A stretch of DNA of 64,000 bases from Elizabethkingia sp. YR214 (lineage in GTDB: Bacteria > Bacteroidota > Bacteroidia > Flavobacteriales > Weeksellaceae). This document shows, in pieces, positions 43,605 to 53,300 of this stretch. Each line of letters starts with the position of its first letter. Position 1 is the stretch's first letter. The notes below the pieces were generated by a model, which was not told where the DNA came from, did not search any database, and saw only the letters and a list, made by a program, of their open reading frames with translations. The position numbers and the translations under genes were made by a program. The stretch is from positions 248,001 through 312,000 of the forward strand of contig NZ_QBUH01000002.1 in NCBI RefSeq assembly GCF_003058195.1. The letters are read 5' to 3'.

Positions 43605-43826
43605 ATGAAAAAAAACTATCTAAAACAATTAAACAGAAGTGAATTGAAAAATGTATTTGGAGGAATTGTAGCAGAAGCAGTTCCCGTTCTTACGGGTTCC
43701 TACGCTTGTTGTTCAGCACCAGATTCTAAAACAGGTGTGAGAGAGTGTAGTACGGTTGTCTATATTCGCTTTTATGATGAATTGGAATGTGTAGATTCGG
43801 GAACTTCTGTGACAAAAGTAGGGTAA
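43605..43826 (+). CDS. Double-glycine-leader, cysteine-rich small peptide (bacteriocin-like)
   Basis: A 73-aa peptide. Residues 1-20 form a class II bacteriocin-type leader, LKQLNRSELKNVFGG, ending in Gly19-Gly20, the cleavage site for C39-type peptidase/ABC exporters. The predicted mature part is 53 aa with four cysteines at 35, 36, 48 and 62, so two disulfides are possible. I recognise the leader logic but not the mature sequence. No C39 exporter or immunity gene is adjacent. A GLPGLI-family gene follows after 93 nt. The function could be toxin, signal or RiPP precursor. Confidence 0.72.
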   Translation: MKKNYLKQLNRSELKNVFGGIVAEAVPVLTGSYACCSAPDSKTGVRECSTVVYIRFYDELECVDSGTSVTKVG

Positions 43827-43919
43827 TTCTAAATTATTCTTTTCTTTAAATTTAATTTTTAGAGGTTATTTTTTATGAAGTAAAATAACCTCTAAGAATT
43901 ATAAATTAGATGAATAACT

Positions 43920-44741
43920 ATGAACAAAATTTTCATATTTCTAACATGTATAGTATTTAATTATAATGTTTCTGCGCAAAGTATTCGATTCATTTATAAC
44001 TATAAATCAATACCTAATAGTTTAAAAAAAGATAGTATTGTAGATGAAACAATGGTTTTGGAAATCGATCCAATACAAAAACAGTCACTTTTTTCAAACT
44101 ACACTAAGATAAAATCTGATTCTAGTATGGCAAGTGGAATTCAGAATTTTCCAGATCCATCTTTAAGGACAAGATATGTTGTCAATAAAAATTTAGTTAA
44201 TAAAGAAGTATTTTTTTATACTCCAAATTATGCAGGAGACCCTGTTTTAAAAATAAAAGATGATAGACCTTTTATTTGGCATATTACAAATGAAAAGAAT
44301 AAGATACTATCATATCCTGTACAAAAGGCAACAACTGAATTTGGTGGCAGAGAATGGACAGCTTGGTTTTCAACTTCTCTTCCATTCTCTGATGGTCCAT
44401 ATAAATTCTATGGACTACCTGGGCTAATTCTTAAAATAAAAGATTCATCTAATAATCATGATTATGAACTAATAAGTATTAAAAAAATAGAACCTGATTC
44501 TTATAAAATATTAACTGATGCTTCGTATGCAAATTCAAAACAATTTCTTTTAAGTGATTATAAAAAAATGGTTGTTGAGAATAGAAAAGACCCTATGAAA
44601 AAGATTCGAACTGAGATATTTCAAGGAAGAATACTTTTTGGAAGCATGAAAGAAAGGGATGAATACATAAAAAGAAGTGAAAGAAATTTAAAAATTTGGA
44701 AAGAAAATAATAATAATCCTATAGAGTTGGATGAACTGTAA
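43920..44741 (+). CDS. GLPGLI family exported protein
   Basis: A 273-aa protein with a signal peptide (MNKIFIFLTCIVFNYNVSAQ) and the family-naming motif GLPGLI at 165-170 within YGLPGLILKIKD. The family is found in Bacteroidota and has no known function. The aromatic, strand-rich central part (WTAWFSTSLPFSDGPYKFYG) is typical. The charged C-terminus (KRSERNLKIWKENNNN) is also usual. It follows the GG-leader peptide gene in the same direction, so the two may form one cassette. Confidence 0.82.
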   Translation: MNKIFIFLTCIVFNYNVSAQSIRFIYNYKSIPNSLKKDSIVDETMVLEIDPIQKQSLFSNYTKIKSDSSMASGIQNFPDPSLRTRYVVNKNLVNKEVFFYTPNYAGDPVLKIKDDRPFIWHITNEKNKILSYPVQKATTEFGGREWTAWFSTSLPFSDGPYKFYGLPGLILKIKDSSNNHDYELISIKKIEPDSYKILTDASYANSKQFLLSDYKKMVVENRKDPMKKIRTEIFQGRILFGSMKERDEYIKRSERNLKIWKENNNNPIELDEL

Positions 44742-44773
44742 AGAATACAGATCAGAAAAATTAATAATTATAT

Positions 44774-44800
44774 AAAGCTCCAAAGTATTGAGGCTTTTTT
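44774..44800 (+). terminator. Probable terminator after the GLPGLI gene
   Basis: A 10-bp stem with one mismatch and one wobble (AAAGCTCCAA / TTGAGGCTTT), then T residues. Confidence 0.6.
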
Positions 44801-44843
44801 ATTAAGATCTAACTAGTTCATCTTTGAGTTTGGTTGAAAGTAA

Positions 44844-44871
44844 AAAAGAGAACTCAATTGAGTTCTCTTTT
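44844..44871. terminator. Terminator of the tRNA-fMet gene (minus strand), possibly bidirectional
   Basis: A 13-bp perfect palindrome (AAAGAGAACTCAA / TTGAGTTCTCTTT), with AAAA before it on the plus strand, which is a U run for leftward transcription. It lies 7 nt from the tRNA 3' end. Confidence 0.75.
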
Positions 44872-44878
44872 CATTTAG

Positions 44879-44951
<73 letters not shown>

Positions 44952-45008
44952 ATATTGTACTGCAAATATATAACGTTTTTTTCGAACTGGCAAGTATTAA
45001 TCGATGTT

Positions 45009-45476
45009 TTATAGAAAAGCTTTCATTTCATCCTCAATACCAGTACGTAACGCCATCAATTTTTTTGCATAATCTTCCAATTGAAGCTCATGTTCTGTTT
45101 CTGGTTTCCATTGTGGCACCTTTATTTTGTTGCCATTTTCGTCTACAGCAACAAAAACAATGATACAATGTGTCTTCTTTTCATACTTTTTGGAGGTAAC
45201 AGCTTTGGAAAAAACATCGATCATGATATGCATACTAGAAGAACCAGTATAAATAACCTTAGCATTAATCTTGATAAGCTCACCAATCTTTATAGGTTTC
45301 AGAAAGCGTATTCCCCCAACATATACTGTTACGGCATAACTTCCGCACCAATTACTGGCACAAGCATAGCCAACCTGGTCTATCCATTTCATTACACTAC
45401 CGCCATGTACTTTGCCGCCGAAATTGACATCTGTGGGTTCTGAGATAAACTGAAACGTTGTTGGTGTATTATGCAT
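45009..45476 (-). CDS. Acyl-CoA thioesterase (hotdog fold)
   Basis: A 155-aa enzyme of the YciA/acyl-CoA hydrolase type. The catalytic helix segment is NFGGKVHGGSVMKWIDQVGYACASNW, and the second conserved strand is YTGSSSMHIMIDVFSK with the closing CIIVFVAVD. It should hydrolyse acyl-CoAs to free acids. Single gene between the tRNA and the divergent S41 peptidase gene. Confidence 0.88.
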   Translation of the reverse strand: MHNTPTTFQFISEPTDVNFGGKVHGGSVMKWIDQVGYACASNWCGSYAVTVYVGGIRFLKPIKIGELIKINAKVIYTGSSSMHIMIDVFSKAVTSKKYEKKTHCIIVFVAVDENGNKIKVPQWKPETEHELQLEDYAKKLMALRTGIEDEMKAFL

Positions 45477-45612
45477 GATTTAATAAGATTTATAAAGTAA
45501 TAAAAATAGGTATATTTACACTCATTTGGACATAATGAATGATAGAAAGTTCAAATGCGCTTAATTAATATTAAAACAAATCCAAATACACCAAATAAAA
45601 ACTAAATAACAT

Positions 45613-46620
45613 ATGAAACGTATATTCTTTACATTGATTGTAATCCTTTATGCTGGCATAGTTTTCTCTCAGAGTAAAAATAATGAACCGGTTAATAAAA
45701 CTGAAATAGTTGCTGACAAACCTGCAGAACCTTTTATAAAAGAGATAAGAGATATTGTTAAACAAAATTCTCTTTTTAGAGATAAGCTAAACTGGAAAGC
45801 GATTGATGAAAATATCAAAAGACTTTCGGTTGGAATGAAAGCAGCAAACGATACAAAACCAGTAATAGATTATATAATATCTGAGCTTAGAAAAGTAGGA
45901 GATAAACATTCTTTTTTTATGTCCGTAGCTTCCACAACGAATTATTCCAGCCCGACAAAAAAATTAGAAGGAGCAACCAGCAAATTATTGCCAGGTGATA
46001 TTGGATATATTAATGTTCCGCAATTTGGTTCTGTAAATGATTCTGCAATGACTGTTTATGCAAAGAATATTCAGAATCTGATCAAAGATCTGGATACTAA
46101 AAATGATATAAAAGGCTGGATTATTGACTTAAGAAAAAATACGGGAGGTAATATGTATCCTATGATTACAGGATTGGGGCCGCTTTTAGATAAAGGAACA
46201 CTTGGTTATTTTGTTAGCAATAATAAAAAGAATCCATGGAAGCTTATGGAAAAAGGAGAGAAGATGTGGAGTAGTAATGCTTATGTTCCTAATGCATACA
46301 AACTAAAGAAAAGACCTGAGAGAATTGCTTTACTTGTAGGAGGAAGAACTGCAAGTAGTGGAGAGTTTACCGTTGTATCTTTTATAGGTCAGGACAATGC
46401 CAGATTATTTGGTCAGCCTACAGCAGGATATACTACAGGAAACAGAACTTATGTATTGTCAAATGGCTCATCTTTGATGCTATCCACTAGTAATGCTGCT
46501 GATCGTAATAAAAAAGATCATATTGGTGCTATTAATCCAGATGTATTAGTAGAGCAATCAACAAATAAAGATGCAGACATAGAAGCTGCCAGTAAATGGG
46601 TTCTGGGATTTTATAAATAA
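45613..46620 (+). CDS. S41 family peptidase, exported
   Basis: A 335-aa protein with a signal peptide (MKRIFFTLIVILYAGIVFSQ). The S41 core begins near 125 (LLPGDIGYINVPQFG), and the catalytic serine lies in GGRTASSGEFTV. No PDZ domain is present. The lysine of the CtpA-type dyad (GKG) is absent; the corresponding stretch reads LFGQPTAGYTTGN, which fits the S41B group with a different general base or a serine-only form. The target is unknown. Confidence 0.78.
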   Translation: MKRIFFTLIVILYAGIVFSQSKNNEPVNKTEIVADKPAEPFIKEIRDIVKQNSLFRDKLNWKAIDENIKRLSVGMKAANDTKPVIDYIISELRKVGDKHSFFMSVASTTNYSSPTKKLEGATSKLLPGDIGYINVPQFGSVNDSAMTVYAKNIQNLIKDLDTKNDIKGWIIDLRKNTGGNMYPMITGLGPLLDKGTLGYFVSNNKKNPWKLMEKGEKMWSSNAYVPNAYKLKKRPERIALLVGGRTASSGEFTVVSFIGQDNARLFGQPTAGYTTGNRTYVLSNGSSLMLSTSNAADRNKKDHIGAINPDVLVEQSTNKDADIEAASKWVLGFYK

Positions 46621-46691
46621 TTATTTGTAGACTTGGCTTTCATTTCTCTTTTAAAGATGGTATTTTTGGATATTATATAAGAAATATACAA

Positions 46692-47042
46692 ATGAAAAAA
46701 GTCTTCTACCTGAAAACATGTGGTACGTGTAAGAAAATTATGGCTGAATTCAATCTGGATGGTTGGGAACTTATAGAGATAAAATCGGCTCCTGTTACGG
46801 AATCAGAATTGGCTGAAATGTACAAACTGACTAATTCATACGAAGCATTATTCAGTAAGAAATCTACCCAAATTAAGGCTAGAGAAATAGATGTTAAAAC
46901 GCTGAAAGAAGAAGACTTTAAAGCATTAATTCTGGATCATTACAGCTTTCTGAAAAGACCAGTATTTATTACCGGTAAAGAAATTTTTGCAGGTAGTGAT
47001 AAGTCTAATTTGGAGAAGTTACACCAGTTCTTTGGTTCTTAG
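46692..47042 (+). CDS. ArsC/Spx-family thioredoxin-fold protein
   Basis: A 116-aa protein of the ArsC-like family (YffB/Spx type). A CGTC (C-x-x-C) active site is in LKTCGTCKKIM at the N-terminus. The conserved ending RPVFITGKEIFAGSDKSNLEKL resembles the arsenate-reductase-like group. Whether it reduces arsenate is uncertain, because no arsenic resistance genes are near. The extra CxxC cysteine makes a disulfide mechanism possible. Confidence 0.8.
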   Translation: MKKVFYLKTCGTCKKIMAEFNLDGWELIEIKSAPVTESELAEMYKLTNSYEALFSKKSTQIKAREIDVKTLKEEDFKALILDHYSFLKRPVFITGKEIFAGSDKSNLEKLHQFFGS

Positions 47043-47076
47043 AGTATAGCTACAATTAGTCCTCAGAAAATATTGG

Positions 47077-47108
47077 ACCTCACAGATTTTATTGTCTGTG
47101 AGGTTTTT
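47077..47108 (+). terminator. Terminator after the ArsC-like gene
   Basis: Perfect 10-bp stem ACCTCACAGA / TCTGTGAGGT followed by T residues. Confidence 0.82.
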
Positions 47109-47151
47109 AGTTATTATAAATTTTAAATTTATTAATGTTAGGACGTTAGTA

Positions 47152-47285
47152 TTGAAAGAAGCTATTATAAATGCCAAGAATAAAATTCAAACCTTTTTGC
47201 CGTGGCTAAGGATGCTTTGCTAAACGATATTATGAAGGATCAGAATCCCTTTGTATTACATCATAAATTGCCTCCAAGGGCATAA
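47152..47285 (+). pseudogene. Short decayed gene tail
   Basis: In the gap before gcvT, one frame reads LKEAIINAKNKIQTF up to a T5 tract (47194-47198) and the next frame continues AVAKDALLNDIMKDQNPF...LPPRA to a TAA at 47283. Adding one T joins them into about 45 residues with coding-like composition. There is no start codon, so this looks like the 3' end of a lost gene with a one-base deletion. I do not recognise the family. Confidence 0.4.
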
Positions 47286-47305
47286 GTTTAATCTTTGATT
47301 TTCTG

Positions 47306-47337
47306 ATAAAAAAAATACCCGGATATTTCCGGGTATT
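47306..47337 (-). terminator. Rho-independent terminator of gcvT (minus strand)
   Basis: Stem AATACCCGGA / TCCGGGTATT, followed on the minus strand by a run of T residues. Confidence 0.82.
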
Positions 47338-47372
47338 CTTATTTATGACCTTTTCAGGTTATTTGTATTCCA

Positions 47373-48449
47373 TTATATAAAAGGAAGTTTTACAACTTTT
47401 GCAGGAATGTCTTTATTACGGATTCTGATAAAAATGTCAGATCCTAATTTGAAGTGAGGTTTTGCAACATAAGCTAATCCAACGCCAACTTTTTTCATTG
47501 GGGACATTGTTCCGGAAGTTACTTTACCAATAACATTACCTTCAGCATCTACTACTTCATAATCATGTCTTGGAATAGCCTTTTCCTGCATTTCAAAGCC
47601 TACAAGTTTTCTGGTAATACCTTCTTCTTTTTGTTTTGCAAAAACTTCTTTAGAAACAAAATCTTTATCAAATTTAGTAATCCAGCCAAGGCCAGCTTCG
47701 ATAGGAGAGGTTGTATCATCGATATCATTACCATACAGACAGAATCCTTTTTCTAATCTTAGTGTGTCTCTGGAAGCTAGTCCGCAAGAAATCATTCCGA
47801 ATTCTTCTCCGGATTCAGTTAATGCATCCCATAATTTCACAGCATTTTCGTTTTTGAAATAAATTTCAAAACCTCCAGATCCTGTATAACCTGTATTGGA
47901 AATAATTACATCCTGAACACCTGCTACAGTACCGATAGTGAAGTTGTAGTAAGGAATATCAGCTAACTGAGTATCCGTTAATTTCTGTAAAATTTCAGTC
48001 GCTTTAGGTCCCTGAATAGCAATAAGAGACATGTCATCCGATGCATTCGTCATTTTAGCACCAAAAGTGTTGTATTTAGAAATATGATTCCAGTCTTTAT
48101 CAATATTGGAAGCATTTACTACAACAAAGTATTTCTCATCAGCAATCTTGTATACAATAAGATCATCTACAATTCCGCCATTTTCATTCGGAAGACAAGA
48201 ATATTGTGCTTTACCATCCTCTAATGTATCTACATTATTGGTGGTAACTTTTTGAAGAAGTTCCTTACTTCCCGGTCCTTCAATAAAAAATTGTCCCATG
48301 TGGCTTACATCAAACATTCCGGCTTTTTCACGTACCGCAAAATGTTCTTCAGTAACTCCGGAATACTGTACAGGCATTTCGAAGCCAGCAAAAGGAACAA
48401 TCTTGGCACCAAGAGAAACATGCTTGTCAAAAAGTGCTGTTCTTTTCAT
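47373..48449 (-). CDS. gcvT: Glycine cleavage system T protein, aminomethyltransferase
   Basis: A 358-aa tetrahydrofolate-dependent enzyme of glycine cleavage. Conserved segments are FDVSHMGQFFIEGPGS, NTGYTGSGGFEIYF, ASRDTLRLEKGFCLYGNDID and the C-terminal GKVTSGTMSPMKKVGVGLAYV. The H and P proteins are not in the window. It follows idi by 42 nt in the same direction and may share its mRNA. Confidence 0.94.
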   Translation of the reverse strand: MKRTALFDKHVSLGAKIVPFAGFEMPVQYSGVTEEHFAVREKAGMFDVSHMGQFFIEGPGSKELLQKVTTNNVDTLEDGKAQYSCLPNENGGIVDDLIVYKIADEKYFVVVNASNIDKDWNHISKYNTFGAKMTNASDDMSLIAIQGPKATEILQKLTDTQLADIPYYNFTIGTVAGVQDVIISNTGYTGSGGFEIYFKNENAVKLWDALTESGEEFGMISCGLASRDTLRLEKGFCLYGNDIDDTTSPIEAGLGWITKFDKDFVSKEVFAKQKEEGITRKLVGFEMQEKAIPRHDYEVVDAEGNVIGKVTSGTMSPMKKVGVGLAYVAKPHFKLGSDIFIRIRNKDIPAKVVKLPFI

Positions 48450-48491
48450 TTTTAAAATATTATTTCGATTTATAATTTTGTTGATTGTCTG

Positions 48492-49001
48492 TTATAGGTG
48501 GTGTCTGTATTCGTCCCAGATAATTTTAAACCATTCTGTAAAAAGTTCCGGTTTATTAGCAATCTCTCCATCCAGCTCTTCCATGGTAACGAAACGTATA
48601 GCAGATACTTCATCGGGGTTTAACTGGTATTCACCATTATAGGTTCCGATAAAAACGTGATCCAGTTCGTGTTCCCACAAACCTTGGCCTACATCTGCTT
48701 TATAAATAAAATGGAATTTTTCTTCCAGTTCGCAGTTGATACCCAATTCTTCATGAATCCTTCTTTTAGCACCGTCTAAATAAGTCTCATTTTCACGCGG
48801 ATGCGAACAACACGCATTGGTCCATTTGTCTGGAGAGTGATACTTGGTTGCACTTCTTTGCTGTAAAAGCATTTTGCCTTCCTGGTTAAACAAAAATACT
48901 GAAAAGGCTCTGTGTAATAGCCCGTTATGATGGGCTTGCATCTTTTCTATTACACCCAGTACATCATCGTTTGGGTTTACAAGTACAACTTTCTCTTCCA
49001 T
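48492..49001 (-). CDS. idi: Isopentenyl-diphosphate delta-isomerase, type I
   Basis: A 169-aa Nudix-fold isomerase that interconverts IPP and DMAPP. The catalytic cysteine is C65 in TNACCSHP, and the glutamates are in WEHELDHV (E110, E112). The metal-binding histidines are in the HHNGLLHRAF and SHP segments. Type I IDI is needed by mevalonate-pathway organisms, which agrees with the mevalonate kinase at 21.5 kb. A TATTTTTG element lies 7 nt upstream of its start. Confidence 0.93.
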   Translation of the reverse strand: MEEKVVLVNPNDDVLGVIEKMQAHHNGLLHRAFSVFLFNQEGKMLLQQRSATKYHSPDKWTNACCSHPRENETYLDGAKRRIHEELGINCELEEKFHFIYKADVGQGLWEHELDHVFIGTYNGEYQLNPDEVSAIRFVTMEELDGEIANKPELFTEWFKIIWDEYRHHL

Positions 49002-49008
49002 TTAGGAG

Positions 49009-49016
49009 CAAAAATA
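49009..49016 (-). promoter_or_regulatory. -7 element TATTTTTG (minus strand) before idi
   Basis: Plus strand CAAAAATA; exact match, 7 nt from the idi ATG. Confidence 0.45.
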
Positions 49017-49083
49017 GCTATAATCAATTGATTTTCCTAATCAAAATATTCGTTAAACTTATAATTTTTGGATGTTTTTTTAA

Positions 49084-49091
49084 TAAATTTG
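49084..49091 (+). promoter_or_regulatory. -7 element TAAATTTG before the RND efflux operon
   Basis: Exact TAnnTTTG, 24 nt before the adaptor ATG. Confidence 0.5.
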
Positions 49092-49115
49092 TTTGCTTGA
49101 AAACTAATATTTATT

Positions 49116-50288
49116 ATGACGATAAAGAAAAATACACTTATCGCAGCATCAGGTTTGTTTTTGTTAACCCTGAATGTTTCTTGCGGTAAAGGAGACCCAA
49201 AAGCGGCTGCGGCACAGCAGCAACAAAAACCTCAACCATACCAGTTCATAACAGTAGAACAAGGGCCAGCTACAGTCTATGAAGAGTTTCCTGCACGTTT
49301 GCAGGGGAAACAAAATATCGAGATACGTCCGAAAATTGATGGATTTATAGAAGATATTTACATAGATGAGGGTGCATATGTGAAGCAGGGACAGGCCCTC
49401 TTCAGAATCCGAAATCCACAGTATGAGCAACAGGTAAGGGTTGCAGAAGCCGCTATAAGAAGTGCGCAGGCAGATGTTGCTACAGCTCAGATGCAGGTAA
49501 CGAAGACCAAACCATTGGTAGATAAGGATATCATTTCCAAATACGAGCTTCAGGCAGCCCAGCTGGCATTACAGGCAAAACAGGCCAACCTTGCACAGGC
49601 ACAGGCTAACTTGACAAATGCAAGAGTTAATGAAGGTTATACAATGATTTCCAGTCCGGTAACAGGTTATGTCGGGACGTTGCCATATCGTCATGGTAGT
49701 TATGTAAACAGTGCTACACAGGAGCCATTAACTACGGTATCTAATATCGGAAGTATCTATGCTTACTTTTCAGCTAATGAAAAAGAAGTATTAGAATTCC
49801 TAAAACATTCAACAGGCGGAAGTATTACAGAAAAGCTGAAGAATGCACCTAATGTTAGTTTAGTTTTATCAGATGGTAGTGAATACAAAGAAAAAGGAAG
49901 AATCGAATCTATGAGCGGTCAGGTAGACCCTCAGACAGGATCATTTATGATGCGTGCGACTTTCCCTAATGAAAACGGGCTTATCCGAAGCGGATACAGT
50001 GCTACGCTAAAGCTTCCTACCTATCTGGAAAAAGTAATTATTATTCCACAGAAAGCTACTTACGAAATGCAGGGTAAAACCTTTGCTTATATAGTAGGAG
50101 CAGACAACAAAGTAAAATCAACAGAAGTTAAAGTAGTTCGTCTTCCGGATGGTGTAAGCTATGCCGTAGAATCCGGACTGAAAGCTGGTGATAAAGTTGT
50201 TGTGGAAGGAGTTGGTATATTGAAAGACGGAACTGAAATTGTTCCTAAACAAACCAGTCTTACTGCTGTTACTCCAAAAGCTAACTAA
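49116..50288 (+). CDS. RND efflux periplasmic adaptor (membrane fusion lipoprotein)
   Basis: A 390-aa AcrA/MexA-type adaptor. The lipobox LNVSC places lipid on Cys23. A Gln-rich stretch follows. The lipoyl and hairpin regions are EIRPKIDGFIEDIYIDEGAYVKQGQALFRI and a long coiled coil (about 105-170) with repeated Ala/Gln (QAAQLALQAKQANLAQAQANLTNA). The beta-barrel and membrane-proximal domains complete it. First gene of a complete tripartite pump; the substrate is unknown, though AcrAB-like homologues export drugs and dyes. Confidence 0.92.
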   Translation: MTIKKNTLIAASGLFLLTLNVSCGKGDPKAAAAQQQQKPQPYQFITVEQGPATVYEEFPARLQGKQNIEIRPKIDGFIEDIYIDEGAYVKQGQALFRIRNPQYEQQVRVAEAAIRSAQADVATAQMQVTKTKPLVDKDIISKYELQAAQLALQAKQANLAQAQANLTNARVNEGYTMISSPVTGYVGTLPYRHGSYVNSATQEPLTTVSNIGSIYAYFSANEKEVLEFLKHSTGGSITEKLKNAPNVSLVLSDGSEYKEKGRIESMSGQVDPQTGSFMMRATFPNENGLIRSGYSATLKLPTYLEKVIIIPQKATYEMQGKTFAYIVGADNKVKSTEVKVVRLPDGVSYAVESGLKAGDKVVVEGVGILKDGTEIVPKQTSLTAVTPKAN

Positions 50289-50330
50289 TATTAATCATAA
50301 GGAGAAATCCTTATAATCTCATTTAAAATT

Positions 50331-53300
50331 ATGTTTAGAAAATATATAGAAAGACCGGTACTCTCTACCGTAATATCTATTATCATTGTGATATTAGGTA
50401 TTTTAGGTATTGTGAGTCTGCCGGTATCTCAATATCCTGACATTGCTCCGCCTACTGTAGTGGTAAATGCCAACTATATGGGGGCCAATGCGGATGTGGT
50501 ACTAAAGAGTGTTATCATTCCGCTGGAAGAGCAGATTAATGGTGTGGAAGGTATGACCTACATGTCTTCCTCAGCAACCAACGAAGGATCAGCTTCTGTT
50601 TCTGTATTCTTCAAGCAGGGGGTAAATCCTGATATTGCTGCAGTAAATGTACAAAACAGGGTTTCTCGTGCTAACAGCTTACTTCCGCGTGAAGTAACAC
50701 AAGCCGGGGTGACGGTTGTAAAAAGACAGAGTTCCAACGTATTAATTTATACACTGAAGAGTGATAATCCTCAATACGATCAGGTATTCTTACAGAACTA
50801 CATCAACATCAACATTATCCCAAGAATGAAAAGGGTAAATGGGGTTGGGGATGTAACCGTATTCGGAACAAAAGATTACTCAATCAGAATCTGGTTGGAT
50901 CCTGATAAAATGGCTGCTTATGGTTTGGTTCCAAGTGACATTGGTGCAGTCCTTAATGAACAAAACATTGAAGCTGCCCCAGGTAAGATGGGAGAACAGG
51001 GGAAACAAAGTTTTGAATACACACTAAAATATAAAGGTCGTCTTACCAGTACAGCTGAGTTTGAAGATATAGTATTAAAAGGAAATATTGGCGGACAAGT
51101 CTTAAGACTTAAAGATGTTGCCAAAATAGAATTAGGAGCTCAGGATTATTCAGGAAATACTTTTACAGACGGACAGGCGGCGATTGGGGTTGCTGTTGCA
51201 CAGACGGCAGGTTCCAATGCTCAGGAAGTTATCAATGGTTGTGTGGCCGTATTAGACAATGCCTCAACTTCTTTCCCTAAAGGGATTACCTATACAACAA
51301 TGGTAAATGCCAATGAATTCCTGGATGCTTCAATTGATAAAGTACTTCATACTTTATTTGAAGCTTTCATCCTTGTATTCATCGTTGTATTTATATTCCT
51401 TCAGGACTGGAGATCTACGTTGATTCCAGCGATTGCTGTACCAGTAGCTATTATCGGTACATTCTTCTTCCTGAATCTTTTCGGATTTACAATTAACCTA
51501 CTTACCCTATTTGCATTAATCCTTGCAGTAGGTATTGTTGTGGATGATGCAATTGTCGTCGTTGAGGCTGTCCATTCCAAATTAGAACAAGGTGAAAAAT
51601 CGCCTAGGCGTGCAGCTATTTCTGCCATGAATGATATCTCCGGAGCTATTATCAGTATTACACTTGTAATGTCAGCCGTATTCGTACCGGTAAGTTTTAT
51701 TAGTGGTTCTGCCGGGGTATTCTATAAGCAGTTTGGTTTAACACTGGCAATTTCTATTGTATTATCAGCAGTAAATGCATTAACGCTGAGTCCGGCACTT
51801 TGTGCAATATTCCTAAAGCCTCATGCAGAACATGGTGAAGGGCATAAAAAGAATATTATGCAGCGTTTCTTCGCCAATTTCAATACTGCATTTACAGCAA
51901 CGACAATGAAGTATACCCATGGTGTTAGCTTCCTTTTGAGAAGGAAATGGCTTACACTGATAGCTTTATTGGGCTTTGCAGGATTATTTGGCTGGCTTAT
52001 GGTCTCTACACCCAAAGCCTTTGTACCGAGTGAAGATATGGGTGGTATATTCTCGGATATAGCATTGCCACTAGGTGCCTCACAGGAGAGAACTGAAGAA
52101 GTGTTATCACAGATTGAGAAAGTGGTATCTAAAATGCCTGAAGTAGATCACATTATGAAAATTTCCGGAAGGGGAATGATCAGTGGTACAGGTAGTAACT
52201 ACGGGATGGTAATTGTAAAGCTGAAACCATGGGCACAAAGAACTGGTAAAGGTGAATCTCAGGATGCTGTTCTTGGTAAATTATACCAACAGACTGCAGG
52301 AATAAAAGATGCACGTATTATTTTCTTCGGAAGACCTACGCTTCAAGGGTTTGGTAATGCTGCAGGTTTCGAAATGCAGCTTCAGGACCAGAAAGGAGGT
52401 ACAATTGATGATCTGAATAAAGTAACCAATGATTTTATCGATGCTCTAAAGAAAAGACCAGAAATACAAAATGCTTATACCTCATTTAACCCGAACTTCC
52501 CGCAATACCTTATCGATGTGGATGTAGCATCTATTAAGAATGCAGGTTATTCGGTATCAGATGTACTAAGTGTTATTCAGGGATACTTTGGTGGGGTATA
52601 TGCTTCTAATATTAACCTATTCGGAAAACAATACCGTGTAATTTACCAGGCACCACCTAATCAAAGAGCAAACGTAGAAAGCTTTGACGTTATTAAAGTG
52701 AGAAGCAGTACTGGCGCTATGGCTCCTGTTAGCAGATTCGTTACACTGAAAAGAGTATATGGTCCACAGAGTATAAGCCGTTTCAACTTGTTTACGGCTG
52801 TTACTGTAAATGGTACACCAAACCCAGGGTATAGTTCTGGTGATGCGATCCAGGCTGTTCAGGAAGTTGCTGCACAGGTAATGCCTTCTGGTTACGGATA
52901 TGAGTTCTCTGGTTTAACAAGAGAGGAGATGAGTGCGGGTAGCCAAACGGTTATCATCTTTGCACTATGTTGTATCTTTGTATACTTCCTTCTTTGTGCA
53001 CAGTACGAAAGTTATATGCTTCCGTTTGCTGTAATGCTGTCATTACCATTTGGTCTGGCTGGAGCATTATTCTTTACCTGGATTACCGGAACATCAAATA
53101 ACATTTATACTCAGATCTCCCTTATCATGCTTATTGGGTTACTGGCAAAGAATGCGATTCTTATTGTAGAATTTGCCCATGCAGCCAGATTAAAAGGATT
53201 ATCAATTGGTAAAGCTGCATTGAGAGGAGCACAACAAAGGTTACGTCCAATCCTTATGACATCTTTCGCCTTTGTATTTGGTCTTATACCATTGGCTATT

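Larger units (their letters stand above)
47043..47372. other. Intergenic region (330 bp) between the ArsC-like gene and gcvT
   Basis: It contains the rightward terminator at 47077, the decayed coding remnant at 47152-47285 and the leftward gcvT terminator near 47306. Otherwise AT-rich with no intact gene. Confidence 0.6.
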
